This document shows, piece by piece, positions 21,127 to 31,852 of a stretch of DNA of 64,000 nucleotides. Made by a program: the position numbers and the translations under genes. Below the pieces are notes generated by a model. It saw only the letters and a program-made list of their open reading frames with translations, ran no database searches and was not told the DNA's origin. Position 1 is the stretch's first letter. Each line of letters begins with the position of its first letter. Location: assembly GCA_018136815.1 (NCBI GenBank), contig CM030942.1:1697171-1761170 (forward strand). The letters run 5' to 3'. This stretch comes from Isochrysis galbana (taxonomy: Eukaryota > Haptophyta > Isochrysidales > Isochrysidaceae).

Positions 21127-22704
21127 ATGCGAGGACGACACGACTCGCTCGACGTGAGTGATATTGAGGGCGCTAGCTCCAAAAAGCCTTTCGAAAGGAG
21201 GAGGACGCTGCATCCGTTCAACTTGACTGCAGACATTGAGTGCTCATCTCCCACTCGTCGTGGTGAGCATTCGAGCTGCTCGGGAGGCATGTAGGGACTG
21301 ACGCCCCCCCAAGGATTCACTTTTTCACATCGTCGACGCTCATCTTGGCTCGTCTTGGTCTCACAGGTCTGAGAACAATGCGTGAGACGGATCCTCTGAA
21401 CCCTTCGTACAAACTGCCATCTTACGTTGCCGCCCCCATGGAAGAACCAAAGACACCTGCCCGCGATATTTTCTACACGATTCCAATCTCAAAGCACGTG
21501 TCAGCAACCCGAGATCACATGGATTGGTATGTGTTAGTAGCCAATGTCAGATTGCCAGCTAACACCAAATGAATGCAACCGTGTCGCGTGCGGTATTTTG
21601 TGGGGCTGCGGTGACGCTCAGTCTGTCGCATTCATCCAAAGACCGTTCTTCACTCGAGCCTCCATGTATTCTGAGCAGGTCTGACATTGAGGCAAAGTCG
21701 CGTGAGATGCTCCTGCGTCGCTCTCTCAAGGACCGAGACATTATGGCAGTGAAGGACATCTCGGGGCCGATCTTCCGCTCTGAGCGAAGGTCAGAGCGTG
21801 TCACCAATCCGCTGCAGCCTGAGTATATCTTTGATGGCGGGCCGCTAGATCAGGTTGCAACGAGAATGCCTAAACATGGCCAGATGTTCCCGCGTGCGCC
21901 TCACGAAGATTTTGCTCTCTCGACGGCAGATGTGCGCTGCATCTAGTGGCCCTCTAAAATCACTGCAATTGTGGTCGGACCCTTGAGCGTAAGGTGACCC
22001 TTGCGGATCGCCTTGGACGTGCGCAAATTGAACTGCGCCTGAAATCGATTGCCCCATAAAAACACTACATTAGAAAGGATCGCCAGCAGATGCTCCGTCC
22101 AGCATGACTGTGAATCGGCTTACCTCCCGTCTATGTCAATCCTCTAGATCAACAAAGGCGGACGTCGTGCCCATTCAGGCTATCCGCTGGAGCTCATCAA
22201 AACACGCGAGGTGAATAAAACGGACGACATTTGGGGCGCACAGGCAGGCACAATGCCGACGCGGGGGCCCCGTTATTGGTAAGCCGTTCCTAGAGTTATT
22301 GCGATGATTCATACATTGAGTTTCCGGCGGGACTTGGTCATCGCCACGTTCCTGTCCAATTCGGAACTCAGCTGCAATGCAAAGTAGTCAGTGTATTGGC
22401 AGAAAATGGTATACTCACAGTTGCGCGCGCACGCTGTCTCCCCGTGCACAGGACGGACAAGCGCAAAGATCCCAGCAACATTCCTGAGAAGCAAACCAAT
22501 CGTGTCGTGGACATTGACGGCACAGCAACTGGTACTGGCGGGCAGCGTGAGATGGCAATGGCGCCAATGTACCGGCGAGAGCGCCAAGAAATAGCGAGAG
22601 CTAACGCGCCACTTGCGCAGCGTGCAATCCGTGTGGCTCGACAAACATATCAAAGTGCTAAGGACCGAGCAGCGGATGTTGCTGCGGTGGCTGCTCTCCA
22701 GTGA
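21127..22704 (+). CDS. Five-exon protein with repeated D-I-x-G-A motifs
   Basis: Exons in phase: 21127-21262, 21367-21526, 21679-21931, 22148-22278, 22452-22704, giving 310 aa. Donors GTGAGC, GTATGT, GTGCGC and GTAAGC and acceptors ending CAG/TAG join without stops. The protein shows a spaced motif: LDVSDIEGASSKKPF, LTADIECSSPTRR, MDWSDIEAKSREML, KDISGP, ALSTADINKGGRR and NKTDDIWGAQAGTMPTR. Between them lie RxTDPLNPSYKLPS-type words. I remember this pattern from uncharacterised conserved proteins of flagellated protists; no catalytic domain is known to me. It is mostly non-globular, and a role in flagellar or cytoskeletal architecture is only a guess. The start at 21127 could be preceded by another exon. 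Confidence 0.7.
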
Positions 22705-23190
22705 TCCTAACTGTACTGCCGCCGTGCTATCTCTAGCACACATGCTCATATACCGGATGCTTGTCCACGAGTGTGGACACGTGGACACCGTTGCCGTCGC
22801 AAGGCGACATCGTTCTGACTCTACAGGATGCTGGCGAGTGCCTCGCTAGATTTCCTAATGCCTCTTGGCGTGATCGCAATGCGATGATTTCTATGGGGCC
22901 CTTTGGGTTGGCACACCGTTTTTGGTTTGGCAGCTGCCAAAGCGCTGCCACGAAGAACAGCCGCAGTGGCTGGAACGACGTGGGCAAGGCGCAGGTTCAA
23001 ACGGCAGACCGTGGTCTTATTGTGTTCCCCCATCTATTCATTCATTCGCAACGAACGCAGTGGCACAAACGCCTAACTTAAGCCGAACCCCATTCCCATT
23101 CGAGCAACATTAGCATCAACATTAATTAGCGAAGCCGGGATATAATAACAATAAACTAGTAAATAGTAGTGTAGTATAATAATAGTAGTC
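22705..23190. other. Intergenic, nothing recognised
   Basis: 3' flank of the preceding gene. Open frames of about 80-100 codons here show no recognisable domain. The last ~80 bp are AT-rich. Confidence 0.4.
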
Positions 23191-23194
23191 ACTA

Positions 23195-23600
23195 ATCTTA
23201 TGATTGGTCGCCATGGAGGGGGGCCTCGCGCCCCCCCCACTCTCTCGACTCCCCTCATGGGGGGCGAGAACCATCCACCCCCCTGCGCTGCCTCTTGGCA
23301 TGTAGGGGGGACTCACCCAGCCTGCCCAGACTCTCCCTGAGAGTCGGGCACAGATCGCACGCCCTGGCCCGCGTTGGCCTGCTTCTCGCTCTGACCAACC
23401 CCTCCTCCCCCTGGGCCCCCCTGATCAGGAGCCCCCAGCCAGCTCCTGTCGACCGGCAGGGGCTCGAGAGCCAGCGAGGGAGAGGCAGGAGGGGCCAGGG
23501 CCATGCCCCAGCCTCACCTGCCCCCTGAGCTGTGCTCCCAGGCCCCTGCAGGCCTCCTGGGGACCTGAAGAGGGGCCGCAGGCGCGCGCCATGGGCCCCC
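23195..23600 (-). repeat. G-rich dispersed repeat, copy 2 (inverted)
   Basis: Reverse complement of the family block: GAGGGAGAGGCAGGAGGGGC, then CCCCAGCCTCACCTGCCCCC. It starts with GGTCGCCATGGAGGGGGGCC, matching the right end of the copy at 24560-25090. Confidence 0.65.
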
Positions 23601-24559
23601 GCCGCAGGGAAGAGAGGAGGAAGAGGGAAGAGGGAGGGGAGGGGGGAGTGGCAGCTCTCCCCTCCGGCGATTACGTGTCTTCTCGCCCCGTTTGGGTAAG
23701 AGAAGACGGGGGCACCAGAACCAGGAGGGAAGGGCCGCGGCTCGCCGCGGCCACTCGCCTCGGCGAGAGAGATTAGCGCTTCTGGGCTCTCATTCACGAG
23801 TGCCCCCCCCCCCCCCCCTGCGTTGTTTTTACCCGAAAGGGGTTTTCCCCCAGCGTGGACTCGAGGAGAGGACGTGCTGGGGTGCGCGGGGTCGGTGCGT
23901 GCACTGGCGCGTCCTTTCCCTCGCGGAGCGCGGAGAGACCCCCCACCCCCACGAGATATCTTGGGACCGGAGAATGTTTTGGACGAATCTTCCTGCCGTC
24001 GGCCGAGGAGAGGCGGACGGAGAGAGAGAGAGAGAGAGTCTCGCAGAGCGACTGCAGAACGAGACGTCGAAGTCATGCCGGTTTATTACCTTCAACGAGC
24101 CAACAATTATAGTAACAGCAAAAAAACAAAATTCGAATCGCAAATTTCGAGACCAAAATCTGCAAACCTGGACTTGAGACCATGGGGAATCCGAATCTGT
24201 GTGTCTTGTGCGTCAGCGGCAACACGGGGAACTGTTCAATTGTAATTGTGAGCGCGCACCTTACACGAATATTCATGCCTACAGCCTTCAGATGGGCAGG
24301 AATACAACACAACCAGCCACAAGTTACAATGGGTGAAACCCCAGTAAGGCGAGCCGACCTACGTCGGCCGACTCACCGGGAAAGAGCACCGGGGGGGGGG
24401 GGGGGGGGACTCTCTAAAACCAAGAAGAGCGGCCCTTACCAGCTCGCGCCCTGAGCGGTCCTCGAGAAATAAATGACTGCGACTCGAGTAAGTAGCCTGC
24501 GCCACCTGGGATACTCTTCTCGCCCTTGAGCCACTCCCTTCTCGTCTCCCTCATGTCGC
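23601..24559. other. Low-complexity spacer
   Basis: Contains poly-C (23803-23819), poly-G (24390-24408) and a GA run (24020-24036). No gene is supported on either strand. Confidence 0.45.
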
Positions 24560-25090
24560 CAGCAACCCCTCACCCGTTTGCTAACGCAAACGGGGCCCAT
24601 TTCTCACTGCACTCCATCGGGGCTGGGGTGCAACCCCCCCCCTCTCCCTCTCTCCCGTCCATCGTTGTCCCTGCGGCGCGTCGCCATGCGGCGCGCCCTG
24701 GCCTGCTCTCAAGGGGTCCTTCTGGGGCTCCCAGAGGGCCAGCACGGGCAGCTCAGGGGGCAGTGGAGGCTGGGGCTCAGCCCCCGGCCCCCCCTGCCTC
24801 TCCCGCACGCTCGCCTCGCTGGCCATGGAGCCGCCTGAAGCCCCGAGGAAAGCTCCATGAGCTCCCCGCAAGAACTGCGTTCCGCGCTAGCTGCCGGCGC
24901 GCCCTTGCAGGCAATCTCCAAGAGTAAGATCAGCCTTGCTCTAACAAAGGCCCCCCTGCATGCCAAGAGGCAGCGCAAGGGGGTGGATGGTTCATGGTTC
25001 TCGCTCCCCATGACGGGAGCCGATTCAGTGAGGGGGGGCGCGAGGCCCCCCTCCATGTGGACTTCATGGCGATCAATCGTAAGATTAGTT
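24560..25090 (+). repeat. G-rich dispersed repeat, copy 3
   Basis: Starts with the hairpin CCGTTTGCTAACGCAAACGG and carries CTCAGGGGGCAGTGGAGGCT. It closes with AAGATTAGTTGCC, as does the inverted copy. Confidence 0.7.
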
Positions 25091-25520
25091 GCCAAAGCTG
25101 AGATGCTGAAGACCACAAGCACAAGATGCAAGATGGCAAACAAGAAACATTTTTAACATAAAGTATATGCGCGTTGCCAGGTCGCCACGCGTGCAACTTG
25201 AAGAAGGCAGTGAAGAGCGCTGCTGGCAAAAAGAAGGTGCAACCTGAGGTTCCTTTTTTCTCTCTCGGGCGGCACCCTTTCATTTTGGTGTGAGGGGGGG
25301 GGGGGCGAGTTCCGCAAGGGAAGCCTTGGGGAGCGTGGTCATTTCCCCCTGCCCCCGCCCCCCAATCTCCCTTCCGCTCCCTCCCCTACGATCGAGTTCA
25401 GGGGATCAGGTGAAGTCAGATGGATAGCTTTCCGTTCACTGCGCTGTTACGTCCGGTCGAACGGACACCATGTGTTTCATCAGTGTTGACGGGCGCGCGG
25501 CTACAGGTGTCGACTTGAAA

Positions 25521-27650
25521 TCATTCGAGGACAATCACTGTACCTGCCAAATCTGGCCGCCCGCGAGCGCGGAGGGGCACCGCTTTCGGCCGTTGCGAGC
25601 GCTGTGCGTTCCCAGGCCCTCCATTTGTGGCTGGAGCGTAGGCTGGAGAGGCGTGAGACTGTGCAGGAGGCTGCCTGGAAGGCGTCGACTCCTTGCTCGG
25701 AGCCGCTCGTTGACGCGTTCCTCTCGCTTGAGTTTCGTGCCAATCATACACCAGTTGCCGCTTTTCGTGGGTCGGTCTTCCTGCAAGGGAAGCGCTACCC
25801 TGCAGTTTGCAAATTTCCTCGGCGAAGTGAGAACAGACAGCGTCAGGAAGCTCAGGCTGTGTGATTGAACGGCTCTGCGAGAGGAGACGTGCATCGAGCT
25901 CGTTGAAGAGGTCCTCTGCAGTGCGCTGGCGTGCTGTGGGAACGAGTCCGCTAGTTCTCCTGGCTTCGGCATACCAAGTGCTAACAAAGACCCTCTTTTG
26001 ACGTACAGGGGTTGGTATTCGCTTCGAGGTGACGGCGGAGATGGCTTGGGCAGCGGTCTGAAGGGAGCGGAGTGGTAGGGTGTGCACAGCCTCGGTGTTA
26101 CCTCCAGTCATTTCGTCGAGCATCGCCATGAGTGATTGCGCATCTCGAGGAGTTTTCACGCTTGGTATTATGCCGTCACCCTCAGTCAGCGGCGAGACTT
26201 GTGCGGTTGCTCTGCGTGAGCGTTGAGGAGTCTGTTCCTCGTGTGACGCAGTTGTCGGACGACACGCGGCAGGGCGCTCGTCGGTTGTTCGCCATCCCTC
26301 GTCAACTGCCCCCCCTCCCTCTTCCACCCAATAGTGAGAGCGCCGCATGCCTACGCCGACCGGTGCGGTGGCTGGCCGCGTCGCTGGCGTATAAGTGCAC
26401 GTCGGCGTGCTTGATTCGAGCATGGGGTAAAAGTCTGAACATGCGGCTGGGGAGGTGGGCAACTGCGATTGCATCTGAAGCGCTGCTTGGTGCAATGCGG
26501 CGACTGCTGCGAGCTCTGCCTCGCGAGATGCTGTGTGAAGAGACATGTCTCCGCGGATTCTCTCCAATTCACGCTCCGCCCTCAGCGCGCGCGCCTCCGC
26601 CTCGTCCCGCGCTGCAGCCGCCGTGGCAGCAGCCGCTGAGGCTGAGGCTGAGGCGATCGCCTCAGCCTCGGGATAGTTAACTCCTCGCGCATTCGGAAAA
26701 GAAAAGGAGGGCCTTTCGAGCTTGCTCGGTGTGAATCGCTCAATGGCTTCAGCGTGAGAGCGGCGTTGTTGCACGAGCTGTGCCTCAAGCTGCGCCGCAC
26801 GAGCCTCAGCACTCTGCCTCAGCGCGATTTCCTTGGCCACCGCTTGCCGAGCCTCATGAGCCTCAGCCTCCGCTGTCTCGGCTCTCCGCTGCGACAGCTC
26901 GGCCGCGGCCTCCGAGGAACGAGCACGTCGATCCGCAGCATCCTTCGCCAGCTGGGCAGTGGCCACAGCCTCTTGATAGGCCACTAAATTTTCATTCAGA
27001 GAGGGGTGGAAGGGCTCTCGCTGCGATGCAGAAAGCCTCGCCGCTTCTGCCTCTGCCTTGGCGGCTCTCTGCTCCGCTCGCTGAAGCGCTGCTTCTACAG
27101 CGCGAGTGCGCTTTTCTGCAGCCTCTGCGGCAGCTTTGGCAGCTGTCACTGCCTTTTCGACACCTGCAGTCTTTGCAGCCGTCTTCCATGGTGTCTGCGC
27201 CTGCGCTTCAGCCGCTTCTGCTCTGCGCAGCGCCTGCACCATGGCCGCCTCAGCTGACCGAGCCCGAAGTTCGGCGGCCTCGGCTGAAGCCTTTGCTTTG
27301 GCTAACTCTTGCGCTGCGGTGCCCCCGCTCTTTTCTTGGGTGCGCTCCGTCATGTGCTGCGCTGGCTCGGGCCGATCGGCGAGAATGGCTCTACGGGCGA
27401 GGCCGTGCAACACGCGCATGAGCTCATCTATCTCGTCTGGATGCTCGGGGTACTCGATGCCGACGGAGTGGGCGATGGCGCGCGACTGCTCCTCAAGCAG
27501 CCGGAGCTGCTCGAGTTGCTGTGGGGGCGCAGCTGCGCAACTGTATACTTTGCCGATCGCAAGGACGAGCTGCACCAGCTCGTCCGGGTCAACCCACACC
27601 CCGCTGCTCAACTCCTCTTCCTCCTCCCCTGCGGCCTCACTCCTCCCCAT
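25521..27650 (-). CDS. Ala-rich coiled-coil protein of unknown function
   Basis: Single-exon frame of about 709 aa from the ATG at 27648-27650 (MGRSEAAGEEEEELSSGVWV); the frame is open 165 bp further upstream, but that part is simple-sequence GEREREREG and probably not translated. Residues ~20-115 form a helical head (LVQLVLAIGKVYSCAAAPPQ ...). Residues ~120-370 are a long coiled coil rich in Ala, Glu and Arg with repeated A-E-A-A-x-x-R-A words. A Ser/Thr/Pro-rich linker follows, then a folded C-terminal segment (~530-640) with FVSTWYAEARRTSG and DLFNELDARLLSQSR. The tail is basic. The CT-rich microsatellite 27780-28045 sits just upstream as promoter or 5' UTR. Confidence 0.72.
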   Translation of the reverse strand: MGRSEAAGEEEEELSSGVWVDPDELVQLVLAIGKVYSCAAAPPQQLEQLRLLEEQSRAIAHSVGIEYPEHPDEIDELMRVLHGLARRAILADRPEPAQHMTERTQEKSGGTAAQELAKAKASAEAAELRARSAEAAMVQALRRAEAAEAQAQTPWKTAAKTAGVEKAVTAAKAAAEAAEKRTRAVEAALQRAEQRAAKAEAEAARLSASQREPFHPSLNENLVAYQEAVATAQLAKDAADRRARSSEAAAELSQRRAETAEAEAHEARQAVAKEIALRQSAEARAAQLEAQLVQQRRSHAEAIERFTPSKLERPSFSFPNARGVNYPEAEAIASASASAAAATAAAARDEAEARALRAERELERIRGDMSLHTASREAELAAVAALHQAALQMQSQLPTSPAACSDFYPMLESSTPTCTYTPATRPATAPVGVGMRRSHYWVEEGGGAVDEGWRTTDERPAACRPTTASHEEQTPQRSRRATAQVSPLTEGDGIIPSVKTPRDAQSLMAMLDEMTGGNTEAVHTLPLRSLQTAAQAISAVTSKRIPTPVRQKRVFVSTWYAEARRTSGLVPTARQRTAEDLFNELDARLLSQSRSITQPELPDAVCSHFAEEICKLQGSASLAGRPTHEKRQLVYDWHETQARGTRQRAAPSKESTPSRQPPAQSHASPAYAPATNGGPGNAQRSQRPKAVPLRARGRPDLAGTVIVLE

Positions 27651-27769
27651 GGCTGGAGGGAATCCCAACCCCTCCCCCCCCTCCACTGTCGAGGGGCAAC
27701 CCCGAGAGTCTGGCTTCCCCCCAAACTCTGGCTTCTCTTTCTTGTGGCTGGCCGCTTGTGAGCCAGGTG

Positions 27770-28045
27770 CGTGCTCTCCTTCTCCCTCCCTCTCCCTCTC
27801 TCTCCCCCTCTCCATCCCTCCGTCCCTCCCTCCTTGCCTGCCTCTCTCTCCCTCTCCCTCTCCCTCTCCCTCTCCCTCTCCCTCTCCCTCTCCCTCTCTC
27901 GCTCTCCCTCTCTTCCTCTCCCTACCTCTCGATGTCTCCCCTCCCGTCTTTCTCTCTGCCTTTTATCTCTCTCTCGAGATCTTTTACTGTCTCTGTCCCC
28001 TATGACCCCCTCCTCTTCTCTCTCTCTCTCTCTGGCCTTCCGCCG
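27770..28045 (+). repeat. CT-rich microsatellite (CTCCCT)n
   Basis: Imperfect CTCCCT hexamers and TC dimers lie directly upstream of the coiled-coil gene on the opposite strand; in that gene's sense it is a GA-rich leader. Confidence 0.85.
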
Positions 28046-28643
28046 GGCGCTATGGGATACTAGAGAGAGAGATCGAGCCGTTTGGCTTCTCGGCGGTATG
28101 GTCTTTTTAATCCTACTCCTGCATGCTACACGTAAGAATCGTAGATATGAGATTTGTAGACTTAGACTATCTCTTAAGGTGGTCTGCCGATGAGAGGGCC
28201 CACCTCCGGTATTCTCTCTTGGCGGCGGGTGGCGCGAGTGGTTGGGCGGCCACCTGCCTCTTTCCGAGGGGCTATGTGGGTACCAGCCTAACAGTCTGGG
28301 GGGAGGCATGTGACATGTGAGTGCATGTCGACGCCCTTGCCGCGGTGCCGCAGGAGGCGCTTATTCGGAAGACGCCTCGGTCGAGCCAGAGGCGCTGCAC
28401 GCTGTGCGCGTGCAGCGCGCAGTGGACGACGAGGACCAGGAGCACTGGCTGTGCCCCCAGTGCGACTGGGGCGAACCTGATGTGCTGATGTGGTCACAGT
28501 CGTCCAGGTCCACACGGCTGAAGAGAAGCCCATCCGAAGTCGCGTTCCGTCAAAAGAGGACCAGGTGATTGTTTTTTTTACCCAGAGCCAGAGGTGCATA
28601 TTTTCTTTTTCAACCAGTCTCCAGGGTATTATTATTACAAAGA
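28046..28643. other. Spacer with one possible small exon
   Basis: A plus-strand frame (28317-28568) contains DDEDQEHWLCPQCDWGEPDV, which looks protein-like and has one CxxC, but there is no start context, neighbour exon or family match. The rest shows nothing. Confidence 0.3.
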
Positions 28644-29862
28644 TCCCTAGCGATCTAGAATTCGAGTTCTCGTTTCGTTCCGTCCAGCCTGTCTGTCAGG
28701 TCTAGATTCCAGGTTTCCTCCTTTCGGGTAATCTTGACCCAAAGGAGCCAGGTCGCCTGTCACTCGCCGCGCGCTTGTCTCAGGCTATCAGGTTACCTTG
28801 TGAGGGCTTGTTTAGCTTCTTGCAAGGCTTGTTGTTTCTTGTTGGGTTCCGGTTCTTTCTTGGGACCTGCTCACTTTTGTTGTCGTCCAGGCCTGTTCTT
28901 CATAGGTTCTGCTTGGCCTGGTTACGGTTTCGTTGCCTTCCCGCGTTTGGCGTTCGCGTTGGCGTTCGGAAACTTCCTCTCACATTCCCTAGGTCCGCTA
29001 CCCTTGGCTTGTAGGTCCTTGCTTCTTTCTTCTCGGTCAAGGTTTTGGCGAGCGAGTCGGTTGCTCTATCCGCTCGAGATTTGAGGTTTAATTTGCCATC
29101 TCCCCTTGGAGATCGGTGTAGGTTCGCTTCCTAGGTGAGGGAATCTTTCCCCTTGATGCAAGCTACATGCAAGCCCTTGGCCCCTTTGGTGTTTCTTCCC
29201 CTTGGTTGCTATTCAGGGTTGTTCGTTAGAAGCGTCTAGAAGGTTCACGCTCAACGGCAAGATTTCTTCTGTCTTCTGTCGTGAAGATATCTCGTTGCGA
29301 TCTGTATCCAAAGTGATCGCCGTGGTCGCGCGACATGACGCTCCCCTTCGGACTCTCCGCTACGTGGGAAGTTACAACGGAGACACGCTCCGGCCGTCGC
29401 TGCGGAGTCTCTCTCTCGCTCTCTCTCTCCGTCTCTCGCGACGTGTTTGAGTTATCGGTGATTTGGGGTCGCGGTTGCTTGATAATTTGCTTGGTTTGGG
29501 TGAATGATTCCGGTGTGTTCGTGAGTCGGTGTATCCTGTGGTTCTCAGCTCCGTTGTCCGTCGTTGTTCGCTGCGTCGCTGCACTCAAGCAGCCTAGGCT
29601 CCCTCCCTGAGGGAAGAGTTCTTTGTAGGTCTAACAATCTCTTAAAACCCAACACACTAGGGCCGCTAGGAGCGCCTCGCCGCCCCACCGCCCTTCGTTC
29701 GCCGTTCGTTCCCCGTCCATACACCCAAATGGGGTTGCCCGACCCAGTCCAGAATTTCATTCACCCGACTCCCGGTGGGGAGGAGGGACAAAGCGCCGCG
29801 CTAGCCGCCGGTGCCGCTCGCGACGGAGTGGCTCAGAGCCCTCCGGCTCCGCTCGACTCGAC
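28644..29862 (-). repeat. LTR copy, 1.22 kb, inverted relative to 11989-13210
   Basis: Reverse complement of 11989-13210 over its full length; ends CTCGACTCGACA at 29863. The LINE 3' end begins immediately afterwards. Confidence 0.75.
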
Positions 29863-30898
29863 AGAGCAACGCCCCGCAAGCGGCGAGATCAGCATGGGAG
29901 AGACGACTGAACATCACAAACGAAGAATGGAAACACATAGCTAAACTATACACAATGCCATTGTTGAAACACACAGACAAACACCTCCACTTCAAACATA
30001 TCACACACAGAAGAATTGGTACTAGGAATAGATTCACAGACACTCAGACAAACATGTGTAGGCTATGTCGTCGACACCGCGAAAACTCGTGCCATCTAGC
30101 GTGGTGTCCCGCGACGAAAACCATCTTCGAGACCATAGATGCCCTTAACAATTATACTCCCCCCCCCAGAAGGTCACGCACACAGAAAACGAAGGATAGA
30201 TTATTTGCATATCCTGGTACGAACACTCCCGAAAGCCTAAAAGCATTATACGTGATAGCGTGGAAATACATACTAAGAGATTTCTATAGAGTCGAATTTG
30301 ATTCACACGAGTACCACTACATACCTATCCTAGAGTCTACACTAGTGAGATTCACCACGTTAGTCAGGGGCCTCACCCCGCCAAAAGCGCATTGCTCTGT
30401 ACGCACGCACAAAGCCGCTCAAGGGAGAAAGCCCAAACTCAAGAAACCGCTAGAACTCAGCACCCCCGTATTCATTGAAAACGAGAAAGGTAGACTACAG
30501 CTGAGCGAAAACACCCGCCTCGTAGCGAAAGCCCTTGGCCTCGCTGAAAGGCTCGCATAACACGAAGCGTCGGCCCGCGGGAACTGACCATCCGTGAATG
30601 CGATCGATCCCTATAGGTCATCCAAGATGAACGCCGCAACACACGGAATCAAGGAACCCTGGAACAACCCTAAAATAAACAGGTCACTCAGTGGCACAGG
30701 AGGGAGCGGAGAACACGCCGTTGAGGACAGGTGCACACCGCTCCGCTCGGACCCCCCGCATATCCCGAGCCCCTAAGTAGAGCACGAGGGGAGTTGCCGC
30801 AAGGCGGGGAATGAGGGTGAGGAAGGGAAGGGGGCGTGGCTACGAGTATGCGAGTCAGTGCCACGGGGGAGGCGAGAACATTAAAAGGTTTTTTTTTT
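29863..30898 (+). mobile_element. 5'-truncated LINE (non-LTR retrotransposon) 3' end
   Basis: The frame continues from the LTR into LINE sequence and ends at 30560 (about 230 LINE codons). It reads EWKHIAKLYTMPLLKHTDKH, then HRRIGTRNRF and the Cys/His knuckle MCRLCRRHRENSCHLAWC, followed by a basic tail ending ALGLAERLA. This CCHC-type knuckle is the usual C-terminal end of LINE ORF2. The 3' UTR (CCCCTAAGTAGAGCACGAGG ... ATTAAAAGGTTTTTTTTTTC) also occurs at 61795-61918, confirming a family. The copy lacks RT and endonuclease, a normal 5' truncation. Confidence 0.75.
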
Positions 30899-31101
30899 CA
30901 TCAAGGACACCGAGGTCTCCGAATTGTTTCGCCACAAGGTCGTTCGGGCGGACTGGTATGCTCGCTTCAAGGTGGCAACAGTGACGACGGATTGGAGGTT
31001 ACGGATGTCTATTCTAGTGTAAGTCTGATGACCGCACCTCGTGTATTGATCTCTAAGGCCAGGGTTGACTAGTGTCTGAACGTCCGTAAGTCCGCGCGCT
31101 G

Positions 31102-31341
31102 CTATCGCCCTCGCTCCCTCGCTAGGGCTCTGCCTCCCGAATTCGTGTAAGGGGCCGCCCCCGGGTTAGACCTAGTATCTCTAGTGACGCTTTCGACGCA
31201 ATTAAAATCGCCCGCTAGTATAGTGTGCGGAAGTATTTCCGATGCCGCATGCAGTACTAGTATCTTGATTTCATCTCTACGTTTAATAGGTTGTGCGTTC
31301 AGGCTGGAATCGCGTTCGGGCGACAAGCTCGCGGCATTCAC
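31102..31341 (-). pseudogene. LINE AP-endonuclease fragment
   Basis: The minus-strand frame contains ILPHTILAGDFNCVESVTRD. The word GDFNCV is the conserved endonuclease/exonuclease/phosphatase motif of LINE ORF2. About 80 codons survive and the other catalytic blocks are absent. It is opposite in orientation to the LINE 3' end at 29863-30898, so it is a separate insertion. Confidence 0.5.
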
Positions 31342-31852
31342 TTAAACAGCACGATTTATCCAATATCGCGGGGTTTGCACAACGTGTCGAGATGAAGCGG
31401 AGCGGAGGGGACGGGAGGGCGATCTCGCCCTCGCCAGGGGGGGAGGGGCTGAGAGTCCCGGAGGGGCGGGGAAGAGAGCGGAACGCCAGACTTTACCAAT
31501 GTCAGATTTTTGGCAACGAGGGGTACTGAAGATCTTGGGGGGGTGGGGGGGGGGGAGGCAGAGAAAAAAAGGCGACGACACGCTGGGCCGGGGGGACGGG
31601 AGCGGGGCGGGCGGGCGGGCGGGGGGGCGGGCCGGGGGGGGGGGGGGGGGGGGAGAACGGAAGGGCTCGGCGCGCGCGACGGCGCGACGCGCTCGGAGCC
31701 GCCCTCCCCCTCTCCCGCCCTACTCCAGGTCGGCCCCCGTCGCCCCCCGTAGGCCCCCGTCGCCCGCCGTCGCTCCCCGTCAATCCCTCGCCGCTTCGCC
31801 GCGCGTGGGCTCGCCCTCTCCGATCACGGGTGCCCACACCCCGCACCCACCG

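Noticed and set aside
20638-21320. Minus-strand frames rich in RERERER and GGREGGRE
   Set aside because: They are readings of the CCCT/CT microsatellite.
25160-25283. Short plus-strand reading with KKAVKSAAGKKKVQ, possible last exon
   Set aside because: No neighbouring exon, no start and no family match; an opposite-strand frame is equally long.
28317-28568. Plus-strand frame with one CPQC word
   Set aside because: A single CxxC is not enough for a zinc ribbon, and gene structure around it cannot be built.
29811-29862. Start of a 249-codon gene inside the LTR
   Set aside because: The first codons are LTR sequence that is open by chance; the LINE insertion supplies the real coding sequence.
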